27,123 nt of DNA, from positions 1 to 27,123 of the forward strand of contig MLAK01001210.1 of the NCBI GenBank assembly GCA_001839685.1. Direction: 5' to 3'. Under the pieces are notes generated by a model, which was not told where the DNA came from, did no database searches, and saw nothing but the letters and a program-made list of their open reading frames with translations. Source of the DNA: Tritrichomonas foetus. Its lineage: Eukaryota > Parabasalia > Tritrichomonadida > Tritrichomonadidae. A program made the position numbers and the translations under genes. Shown here piece by piece: positions 7,854 to 16,000 of the stretch; the stretch's first letter is position 1, and each line of letters begins with the position of its first letter.

Positions 7854-8810
7854 ATGATATCACCTATTCGTTCCTTATGTTTTAATGACGATCGACAAAC
7901 GTTTACAATTATATTACCATCACAATATCGAATTTTCCGATGTGATCCATTCGGCATGATTTTTACTCGTGAATGCGACGACTTATCTTTAGGATGTGCT
8001 GCAACTTACAACGGATACAGATATATAGCCCTCGCCGGATCCCCATCCTCTCAAGCCTTCAACAGTAAATCAGTCAGAATATTCGATCATCAAACCGGAC
8101 AGACTACTTTCGAGCACGTTTTCCAAGAACACATTTTGAATATTGCACTTGGCAGTGGCATTATTGTTTGCTGCATGCATTTGAAAGTCGAAATATGGAA
8201 TATCAACGAAAACGCAATTTTACATAAATTTGAAAACGGTTTAAACGTTCATATTCCACTCGCTTTGTCCCGCGATTCATCCAATGTTTTGATGGCAGGA
8301 GCTACAATGAAACGTGTTTCTCTCCACAAAAATGTATTGCCAACTTCAGGTTCTTTAAAAACCTATTCTTTTGTTGCAGATGAAGCAGCTGTTTCGCTTA
8401 TACGGTTTTCCGATAATGGGAATTATTTTGCAACTGCTGCATTTAATGGAAATTGCATCAGGATTTGGGATTGTTCGAATTTATGCACAGTTGCTGTTTT
8501 AGATCGTGGCCCTAAAGATGATATCATTCAAACTATGGATTTTTCACCATCAGATGACTTTTTCGCATCTTGCTCAAAGGATGGAACAATTAGGATATTT
8601 GATATCCGACGAAAAGTTCCAAATGCAACGAAAAAGATGTCACCAGCATGCAGTACCAATCTCGAGCAGCAACTTTATATGCCACGAATATGTTGGCTCA
8701 ATTCGATGATTATTGGAATAACAACACTCGAAGGTGACTATTATAAATTTACATTTAACGGGTCGAGTATTGAATACGAGACTACCCCGTTCTTGAAACG
8801 CTCTCAATAA
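7854..8810 (+). CDS. PROPPIN-type WD40 protein (WIPI/Atg18/WDR45-like)
   Basis: A 318-aa beta-propeller protein, a little shorter than WDR45 (about 360). The N-terminus L-C-F-N-D-D and Y-R-I-F-R-C-D follows the PROPPIN first blade. Later blades read V-E-I-W-N-I, I-R-I-W-D-C and T-I-R-I-F-D-I, the last after S-C-S-K-D-G. The diagnostic phosphoinositide motif between blades 5 and 6 (F/L-R-R-G) should fall at residues 216-219 and reads L-D-R-G, so one of its two arginines is Asp217. PROPPINs bind PI3P or PI(3,5)P2 on autophagic and endosomal membranes; lipid binding by this one is doubtful or altered. Right after the TAA stop comes TAAA, a trichomonad-type polyadenylation signal. Another WD40 family is possible, but blade order and motif position favour PROPPIN. 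Confidence 0.75.
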   Translation: MISPIRSLCFNDDRQTFTIILPSQYRIFRCDPFGMIFTRECDDLSLGCAATYNGYRYIALAGSPSSQAFNSKSVRIFDHQTGQTTFEHVFQEHILNIALGSGIIVCCMHLKVEIWNINENAILHKFENGLNVHIPLALSRDSSNVLMAGATMKRVSLHKNVLPTSGSLKTYSFVADEAAVSLIRFSDNGNYFATAAFNGNCIRIWDCSNLCTVAVLDRGPKDDIIQTMDFSPSDDFFASCSKDGTIRIFDIRRKVPNATKKMSPACSTNLEQQLYMPRICWLNSMIIGITTLEGDYYKFTFNGSSIEYETTPFLKRSQ

Positions 8811-9193
8811 TAAATTGTTAGTTTGTGTTTGTTTAAATGTTTTTAGTTTCTTAATAGCATTCGAATTTTTTTGGATCAAGAGAATACATAAAGAAAGAAT
8901 ACATAAAGAAAGAATGCATAAAGAAAGAATACATAAAAAAGAATACACAAAAAAGAATACATAAAGAAAGAATGCATAAAGAAAGAATACATAAAAAAGA
9001 ATGCATAAAGAAAGAATACATAAAAAAGGAATACATAAAGAAAGAATACATAAAAAAAGAATGCACAAAGAAAGAAACATTAGAATAATTTTCTTTCAAT
9101 ACTAAATCAATTTAGAAAAAATCAACAATCAAAATATGAAATATGGTGTAAAAAAAATGATCATTAAATATCTCTACATTTTTAATACATAAA
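8811..9193. other. Spacer with minisatellite
   Basis: A 383-bp convergent spacer between the PROPPIN gene and the 257-aa gene. Its start holds TAAA just after the PROPPIN stop, and its middle is the tandem repeat listed separately. The rest is AT-rich with no recognised gene. Confidence 0.6.
8880..9079. repeat. Minisatellite, 14-15 bp unit
   Basis: About 13 head-to-tail copies of AAAGAAAGAATRCAT (R is A or G). Some units are shortened to 14 bp (AAAAAAGAATRCAT), and a few have ACA for CAT. The + strand is almost free of C and T apart from the repeating CAT. Because 15 bp is five codons, the minus strand stays open and gives a spurious Leu/Cys/Phe/Ser-rich reading frame. The mixture of unit variants indicates expansion by slippage or unequal exchange. 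Confidence 0.9.
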
Positions 9194-9967
9194 TTATTTT
9201 TCATCAAACAAACGTGTCATCAACATTTTCTGTCGATTATTATCAATTTTAATATCATTCTGAATTAAATCGCGAACTTGATCAACAGTTTCTTCAACTG
9301 ATGTTTTGTCTAATTTCTTTTGCTGGGTGTCAATTGATAAATTATCTAAAGCAGTGATCAACTTCTTAATGTCGTCCATGATATCATCATTATCATCTTC
9401 ATTCTGTGCATTTATATTGTAATCTTGCATGATAGGTGGGTCAGGAATTTCTGTTTCAATCTCGTCATTTGCTTTTGACCAAATAACTTTCTGTTTTCTT
9501 AATGGTTCAATTCTGTCTTGGCAAATTGTGTAATTGTTTTTTAGTAAACCTTTTGGTGGAATCGGCTCTGATACTTTTCTTAAAGATACTCGATAGGATG
9601 ATCTCCACCAAGAATCAAATTGCTTGAAGAATTCATCATAGGCATCATTGATACTTTCTCTTAATTCTTTTTTATTTTGTCCAATTGATTTCAATAAAAG
9701 CATTGATCCACTTTTTACAATTTTGCCAAACTGAAGAAAAACTGGGGCTGAGGGGTCAATTGGAGCAAGCTCTGATTTTTTAACACGAAAAGGTTTCTTC
9801 GGTTCTTGCGATTCTAAAATAGTCGTAGGATTATTGTTATCAGCTTGCATATTCATCATTAATAGCTTTTCGTCGGCAGGTGAAAATGAAGGTCTCTGTG
9901 TTACAATTCTATGTCCCATTTGAGAAGTTGAGCTCGTTCGTCTCTCCCATCTAACTGAGCGATTCAT
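9194..9967 (-). CDS. Unrecognised 257-aa protein
   Basis: I do not recognise a family. The N-terminus (about 1-65) is basic and low in structure. Residues about 66-130 look like a folded, mostly helical segment: I-D-P-S-A-P-V-F-L-Q-F-G-K-I, then E-L-R-E-S-I-N-D-A-Y-D-E-F-F-K-Q-F-D-S-W-W-R-S-S. A proline-rich linker follows, then an acidic D/N-rich stretch (N-E-D-D-N-D-D-I-M-D-D), then a likely coiled coil to the end. No signal peptide or membrane segment is seen. It is intracellular by composition. It is divergent from the ARM-like gene with 78 bp between ATGs. The coding case rests on the long open frame, the biased composition and the paired promoter; I cannot check conservation. Confidence 0.7.
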   Translation of the reverse strand: MNRSVRWERRTSSTSQMGHRIVTQRPSFSPADEKLLMMNMQADNNNPTTILESQEPKKPFRVKKSELAPIDPSAPVFLQFGKIVKSGSMLLLKSIGQNKKELRESINDAYDEFFKQFDSWWRSSYRVSLRKVSEPIPPKGLLKNNYTICQDRIEPLRKQKVIWSKANDEIETEIPDPPIMQDYNINAQNEDDNDDIMDDIKKLITALDNLSIDTQQKKLDKTSVEETVDQVRDLIQNDIKIDNNRQKMLMTRLFDEK

Positions 9968-9993
9968 TTGAATTAATAAACGTAATCAATATG

Positions 9994-10001
9994 TCATGTG
10001 A
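9994..10001. promoter_or_regulatory. Palindromic TCATGTGA in a divergent promoter
   Basis: On the minus strand this reads TCACATGA, which fits the TCA-Y-W initiator and would start the 257-aa gene 32 nt before its ATG. The + strand copy (TCATGTGA) fits the initiator less well, so its use by the 449-aa gene is only possible. Confidence 0.35.
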
Positions 10002-10045
10002 TGTGGAAAATGATATATAAATTTTGTGATTGGTTTACTTGATGA

Positions 10046-11395
10046 ATGGATTTATCCCACTATAAAAATAATACTATTACAAATGATATGACTACATTTG
10101 GTATTCACTATACAAATTTGAACTTTCAAGAAAGCAATGGGCACTTTCAAATTCGAGAACTTATCTCTCAGATTTCTTCTTCTTTACAATCAAATGAGAT
10201 TAATGTTCTTCTTCAACAAATACATAAAGAATTAGAACACATTGATGATTGTTCCATTTTAGAATTTGTTGAAAATGAAAAACTATTTCTTTTACTCCAA
10301 CTTGTTATTTCAAATGATAATATCAATATCTTCTATATTCTTTCATTTTTTCTTAATATTGTATTTTGTCAATCCCCAAAATTCAATGATTTCTTCACCA
10401 GCTCTTATTTTTGGGAATTTATTATACAAACTTTAAACATTTCTGATTCTGATGTGTTAGAATATTCCTTACTTATTCTTTATAACTTAATTGCCACAAA
10501 TGATCGTGTTCGTGAATTCCTTTTGAATTTAGAAGTAATTACTGCAATTTCTTCTCTGCAGAATGATCATTTACTAATCATGGAAAGAAAAGTGGAACTA
10601 TTTTATCTAATTCTACAAAATGAAATTCATAATGAACGCATAAAAAAAATTATTTTGCATGAATTATTTAATTCATTAATACAATCAAAATTTGATTCAA
10701 TAAAATGTTATTCAATAAAAGGATTTACATGTTTACTTGATAGGGAAGGCGCTAAATTTGTGGATTCTTTTTCAACAAATGAAAATTTTCATTTATTTTT
10801 ATCTAAAATGATTCAAACTTTAGAAATGAGTCAATCAAAAAGGCTTTCAAGGCTTATCTTAATTTTTTTAATCAAACTTATGAATTCATTTGCTGATTGG
10901 AATTCTTTAATAACACTTTTCTTGAATAATAACTTTTTATCCATTATTTATTCAATTTTAAACACAAATGAAGACAAATGTGCTGCCTTGTGTTTTGATA
11001 TCTTTCAGTTTATTTTGGATAAACAAAAAGATTTTGTATTAGATTTTTCATTTATTTTCAATTTTGGTCAAAAAGGCTTTATTGTTAAGAAAAAAATCAT
11101 TGAATTTCTTTTGTTTCTTTGCACAATAGAAAAAACTGATGTTTTTGAAAATTTCTCTGATAATTTATGTGAATTTTTTAACGAGATTCTTGATAGCAAT
11201 GATGTCTCAATATTATCTTGTATTAGTGAAATTTATAATTACCTTGACAATACATATTTTGGGGAAAAATTGTTAATTATTTTACATGAAAATGAAACCT
11301 TTTATTCTTTTGTGAGAAATGAAAACACTTCCATAATGAAAGAACAACTTTTGTTAATTGAAAGTAGGTTTTTGCAACATGAAAACAACAAATAA
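10046..11395 (+). CDS. Alpha-solenoid (ARM/HEAT-like) protein, function unknown
   Basis: A 449-aa protein that is nearly all helical. Repeated pairs of amphipathic helices about 40 residues apart are seen from about residue 30 to the end, for example V-L-E-Y-S-L-L-I-L-Y-N-L-I-A-T-N-D-R-V-R-E-F-L near residues 145-170. This is the L-x-x-L-x-N-L pattern of armadillo repeats. It is rich in Phe, Ile, Leu and Asn. No catalytic motif, membrane segment or signal peptide is visible. Such solenoids act as protein-binding scaffolds, and trichomonads carry many divergent ARM-like proteins; the partner cannot be named. It is transcribed away from the 257-aa gene. Ends in TAA, with TATAAATTAAA downstream as a likely polyadenylation signal. 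Confidence 0.8.
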   Translation: MDLSHYKNNTITNDMTTFGIHYTNLNFQESNGHFQIRELISQISSSLQSNEINVLLQQIHKELEHIDDCSILEFVENEKLFLLLQLVISNDNINIFYILSFFLNIVFCQSPKFNDFFTSSYFWEFIIQTLNISDSDVLEYSLLILYNLIATNDRVREFLLNLEVITAISSLQNDHLLIMERKVELFYLILQNEIHNERIKKIILHELFNSLIQSKFDSIKCYSIKGFTCLLDREGAKFVDSFSTNENFHLFLSKMIQTLEMSQSKRLSRLILIFLIKLMNSFADWNSLITLFLNNNFLSIIYSILNTNEDKCAALCFDIFQFILDKQKDFVLDFSFIFNFGQKGFIVKKKIIEFLLFLCTIEKTDVFENFSDNLCEFFNEILDSNDVSILSCISEIYNYLDNTYFGEKLLIILHENETFYSFVRNENTSIMKEQLLLIESRFLQHENNK

Positions 11396-11864
11396 CTTAT
11401 ATAAATTAAATGTTATCTCAACACTTTAATGTGACTTTTTATTTCTGAAGAACTATTTGTGGGAATGTGGAATTTTATTCATTATATTGAAGTGTTTTTT
11501 AATGGATTAAATCTCTTAATAGGAAAACTTCAATCATTTTCCCCGATACAATTTTGGTCAAATACTTCCAATATTTTGTTATTTTTTAATGACAAATTTT
11601 GTAAAATCGTTACAAAATGAAAATTACACTTCTGTGCAACATCTTTTTGGAATAATCATAGGGGATTTGCTGACTATTAAGTGAAAATCAGACAAAGGAT
11701 TTTCAAATTGGAAAAAATATCCTTTTAATGTATTGGCCTGAAATATTTTCAAATATACATTGATTCGATGATGGATCAATTCAACTCTTAAAAATAAATA
11801 AATCTGAAATACCGAAAAAATATTTGCAACTTAAGTTATATTAAGTATAAAATAAAATCATTTC

Positions 11865-11880
11865 AGTATTAGCTAATACT
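11865..11880. repeat. Perfect 16-bp palindrome
   Basis: AGTATTAGCTAATACT is its own reverse complement. It lies in the middle of a convergent spacer and has no known role. Confidence 0.7.
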
Positions 11881-12068
11881 TTCAGTAAAATTTAGACTTT
11901 AAAAAATATCTTCAACAATCTCTGCTATTCCTTATGATCAAAATATTTATATTGATTACGTGAAACGAATCTTCTGAATAGCTATAGCTCAGATCGATAC
12001 TAGTTTAAATAATTATCATCAAAAAAGAGGAGGGAAAAAAATAGCTTTCGAGTTTTAGTTTTATTTAC

Positions 12069-12071
<3 letters not shown>

Positions 12072-12151
<80 letters not shown>
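12072..12151. repeat. Uninterrupted A80 homopolymer (T80 on the minus strand)
   Basis: Eighty consecutive A residues. The tract ends 23 bp past the stop codon of the 175-aa gene, which reads the strand carrying T80. In that direction no TAAA lies between the stop and the T tract, and the first TAAA comes just beyond it. Such tracts exclude nucleosomes, and their exact length in an assembly is unreliable. Confidence 0.9.
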
Positions 12152-12153
<2 letters not shown>

Positions 12154-12174
12154 AAATTAAAAATTAAAAACGAT

Positions 12175-12702
12175 CTAGTATCTTTGTATTTGTAAAATTA
12201 AGTTTTGAATTTCGTCTAAATCGACTTTTTCTCTCTCATCAGCTTCATTTTTCTGTGTATGGATGTTTTCCTTGATATTTTCCTGACTTTTCTCAGTATT
12301 ATTTATTGAGAAATCAATGATTTTCGATTCAGTCGAAATTCGATTTATTAAAATTTCATTTTGGAAACTGATATCACATTCGGATTGTAAAAGTATATTA
12401 TTTTCATCTAAGAAAGGCTTTTTATCTGAACATTTTGAACTGATTTGGGAAATTTTTAATAATTTTGGATCATCACAGTCAAGTTTAAAATCAAATTCTT
12501 TATGCCAAATATGAATATTCTGTTGACATATTTGATTTATATTTTTAAGCTTGGAAATATTAGACTGTAACAATGATTGTTGTGATTCCACATATTGATA
12601 AATATTATTTTGCGGAATCTTTCTTATTTCTTTGGTATTAGGATTCTCATATAAATCAGTCAAACTTAGGACCTCTTCTTGGGAAAAAGATTTTAATTCC
12701 AT
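12175..12702 (-). CDS. Unrecognised 175-aa helical protein
   Basis: I recognise no family. Residues about 35-70 and 140-175 are predicted coiled coil by eye (Q-S-L-L-Q-S-N-I-S-K-L-K-N-I; D-L-D-E-I-Q-N-L-I-L-Q-I). The middle is polar, rich in Asn, Ser, Ile and Glu, with one W-H-K-E-F-D-F-K motif. No signal peptide or membrane segment is seen. Coding evidence is the open frame starting at a clean ATG and a composition like its neighbours. The ATG is preceded directly by a 17-nt palindrome, and a large inverted repeat lies 34 bp further upstream. The T80 tract follows the stop by 23 nt. It could be a fast-evolving gene or, less likely, a chance ORF in AT-rich DNA. Confidence 0.55.
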   Translation of the reverse strand: MELKSFSQEEVLSLTDLYENPNTKEIRKIPQNNIYQYVESQQSLLQSNISKLKNINQICQQNIHIWHKEFDFKLDCDDPKLLKISQISSKCSDKKPFLDENNILLQSECDISFQNEILINRISTESKIIDFSINNTEKSQENIKENIHTQKNEADEREKVDLDEIQNLILQIQRY

Positions 12703-13075
12703 CTGAACAAAATTTGTTCAACAAATTGACCTATTGCGACCGTTTGTACCGTGAACATTAAAGGTCAAATGAAATGTTAAATTAAAGAAAAGTGTTCACG
12801 GTAGAAAACGTCGCACTTTATATTTGGCATAAATATTTCGTGAAATATCAAAATCATTGGTTTTTAGAACACTTAGCTAATTCTATCGCATAGAATATGC
12901 TTGAAAGCATGATAAACAATAAAGAGAAATTTAACATGAAAAAAGAAACATATTATCACAATCGATTGTGGAATAACAGTTGTTGGTGAATTTAATATTT
13001 AATTCGATAGGTGGTAAAAATGGACTTTCTTATGGATAGAAAATTTATTTAATTAAAAATGTATTTTTTAGTAAG
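12703..13075. other. Palindrome-rich upstream region of the 175-aa gene
   Basis: A 373-bp spacer with no ORF. It is downstream of the DOCK gene (same strand) and upstream of the 175-aa gene. It holds five inverted repeats, the main one listed separately: TGAACAAA-A-TTTGTTCA (12704-12720), the 22-bp repeat pair (12736-12814), ATTCTAT-CGC-ATAGAAT (12880-12896), ATGCTT-GA-AAGCAT (12897-12910) and CACAATCGATTGTG (12957-12970). CTAAA just past the DOCK stop may be its polyadenylation signal. Confidence 0.65.
12736..12814. repeat. 22-bp inverted repeat with 35-nt spacer
   Basis: Arms 12736-12757 and 12793-12814 match at 19 of 22 positions. The inner 11 bp are perfect (TACCGTGAACA / TGTTCACGGTA), then a mismatch, TTT, two mismatches and a perfect GCGAC/GTCGC. 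The left arm also contains GACCGTTT, close to the element repeated upstream of the cullin gene. No flanking target duplication is seen. It may be a paired binding site, a hairpin or a small element remnant. Confidence 0.75.
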
Positions 13076-16000
13076 TTAAAGTGTAACGAAACTAAATCCA
13101 GTAAGATGAAGACGCTGAATGAATAACTCTAATGCAATTTTAATAGTTCGATATTTGTCAATTGCATCAGCAGCATTTTTCACGTCTCTCACTTTTTCTG
13201 CATACAAATTCATCGTTTCAGACACATCTTGAATCAATGAAATTGCCAAATCTTGAATGTCCTTGTATCCTGAATGGTGTGCTGTTAAAATTTCTTGAGC
13301 ATATCCATTGTCTTTCAGGAAAACAGCACTTAGACTATGTACCAAAGGTGATATTCCAACTAAGCCTTTTAGATTTCTTGTCATGCTTCTAGATTTCAGA
13401 AGCAAATCAATTGCATTTTTGACTTTGGAAAGTAATAAGTCTTTTTTAGTGATTGTCCTAATAACAACTTTCTTTGCCTCAACAAATAAAACTGCATTTG
13501 GTAAGGGCTTGTTTGTTTTCAAGAAAGTTCTAGTAATTGAAATTGAATCCCAGCTTTCTGTAGGAACAACAAAATCAGTATAAAAAATGTTTGATGAACC
13601 TTCAAATTCAACAAGACTTTCTGGCTGTACAGAAATTAAGAATCTTCCATTTCTCATATTATTCTCAGCTTGAGTAAGTGAATCAAAAATTAAAACTTTT
13701 AATTTTTTAGGAAACATCCCAATTTCTTCGTCAAACAAAAAATTCAAAAACTCTTCAGATGTTGAAATTAAAATACTGAAGATTTTCATTGAAACTGTCT
13801 CGCCTTTAACTCTTTCACCAAGCAAGAAATAAAATTGTGGTGTTCTGATTTGTTCAACTGGTGTTGAATTAGCTAGACCAAGTGAAGAAACAATTGTTGA
13901 ATATTGTTTAATTAATGATGCATCGATAGCATATTTTAATGATTCAATATACACATTATTTAATCCATCTAATGTAAAATCTGGTGAATCATAATATACA
14001 CTTTTGTTTTCATCAATTTCAATATGATCCTCATCTTCTGGCAATTCAATTGAACTAAAAGGAATTTCAATACCTTTAAGTTTTAAAACTCTTGAAATTA
14101 ATGCGGCAACTCGCATTTGTGCAAAAAATGCTTGTGGAATAAAGCCATTTATAAAATTAAAATTGACTATTTCTTTAAGCCATTTAAGTCTTTCATTTGG
14201 AATATCAACGAATTGATCAGCAAGTCTCATCATGCATCGATATTGATAATCTTGAGATTTTCTTTCAAACAATTTATATTTTACAAGCGAATGAATTCCT
14301 AATAATCTTTTTATAATTTTTTCTGCTGCTTCCACGAATAGTTTTATTGAAAAGCTATTTGTGAAAAGATCAATTTTTATCAATAAAATATTTAAGAGTT
14401 CAACTTGTCGCCTGCTACAAGATAATAAATTGAATTGATGAACTTCAGCAATTCGAAGCTCAGTGATTGTCATTCGATCATTTAACATGTACTCATCATA
14501 GAGAAGATGAACAAGTATAGCCACACAAGTTGCACGAGCAATTCTTAACTCTCGGGAAAGGAGCTTGTAGCAAAAGCTGAAAATTGATGAAAAAGTATCA
14601 GTTGAATGCGAATAAAATATTTCGGAATGCTTAGAAATTAATTTTGCTAATAATACTGCACATATCCCATAATTATGAGAAAATTGATGTCGATTCATTA
14701 AAGAAATTATTAAGTGAGTAGCTGATGGAAGAAGATTTTCCGAAAATTGTAGGTGTTTAAGATAAGTCAGCAAAAACTTCGAAATTCTTATTGTAAATTC
14801 ATGAAATAAGGTATAGTTTACATAATATGTTTTAATTTTTTGATCTAATAAATATTGAATCTTTTGTTTCCTTGATTTAAATGGTGGTAATTCATCGAAT
14901 GGATGAGGTGATCCAGAAATTGTTAAAATGTTAATCATTGCTGAATATAAAAAGTTAATGAAAATAATTTTATCTGATTCCTCAAGTTCAACAAAATAAT
15001 TAATTAAGTTCTCTTCAGGTGTATAGCAAATTGTCAAAAGAAGTGGTATTAAAAATTGTTCCGCCAGAGATGTATAATTTCTAATCAGTAAAGATTGATA
15101 GTGATGAATTACCACATTGATATACGATGTAAATTGATCAGCTAAAATTGAAATGGACTCTTTATCATCCAAATTTTCTATAATTCCAGCAATTTCTGCA
15201 AAAGTTGAAATATATTGAAGAATTAATTTTTGAATATTCGATGAAAATATTGTTGAAGCAATAGAAATTATATTATCTAAAATTCGTTCATTATAATTTG
15301 CTAAAGCTATGATAAATTCCTTTTGTGGAGCAAAATATCGAATAGATGATAATTTGAATTTTGCAATCATTAATTCAGCCGAAAGTGGTGATAAAGCAAA
15401 TCTCCCAACAAAATGAATCGCTTCACAATTATTCAAATTCCTTAAATAGGCATTATAAGTTGCTAAGAATGCAAGTTCATGACAACATGGTGCAATTGCT
15501 GACAGGAAAATGAGCAACTGCTTATTTATTTCCTTACTAATTGCATATGAGGCGACACATGAGATAATAAATGAAATTGCATCGACAAAATCATAAATTG
15601 AAGAAGCTGACTTTGTATTTGAGAAGACACAAACTTCAGGATTTTTGGCACTATATGCTAAAGCACTCACAACTGCAATTCTCATTAAATAAGGAAGCGC
15701 TTTAAGGGTATTAGATAATTCTGTATTATCACTTCTTTCGAGAAACACTTGGCGTGTAAAAGTTGCTACAGATACCAAATACCTTGAAAAGAAATGCTTT
15801 TGATAATGTTTTGGAGAAAAGTTATTGTAAATCCATGGAAGTAAAATTGGATCAAGTTCATCTTTTTCAAATATTGATAAGAATGAAACAAGTGGCCCAA
15901 CATTATAAGCTGAAATGACATCCAGAAATCTTGATAATGAATTAATTGAAGAAGATAATAATTCTTCATGAGTTGATTTCTCTGGTTTAATTGGATTAAC

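Larger units (their letters stand above)
11396..12174. other. Convergent spacer
   Basis: A 779-bp noncoding region between the 3' ends of the ARM-like and 175-aa genes. It holds TAAA-type signals near 11400, AACTTAAGTT at 11828-11837, the 16-bp palindrome AGTATTAGCTAATACT at 11865-11880, and the A80 tract. No ORF, tRNA or rRNA is recognised. Confidence 0.6.

Noticed and set aside
8640..9099. Minus-strand frames of 146 and 82 aa rich in Leu, Cys, Phe and Ser, resembling membrane helices
   Set aside because: They are translations of the 15-bp minisatellite, which stays open because the unit is five codons long, and part overlaps the PROPPIN gene antisense.
11828..11837. AACTTAAGTT palindrome
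   Set aside because: Ten-base palindromes are expected by chance in such AT-rich DNA.
11396..12151. Retroposed RNA copy ending in the A80 tract
   Set aside because: No target-site duplication was seen around the region, and the preceding sequence shows no resemblance to any gene here. The tract is better described simply as a homopolymer.
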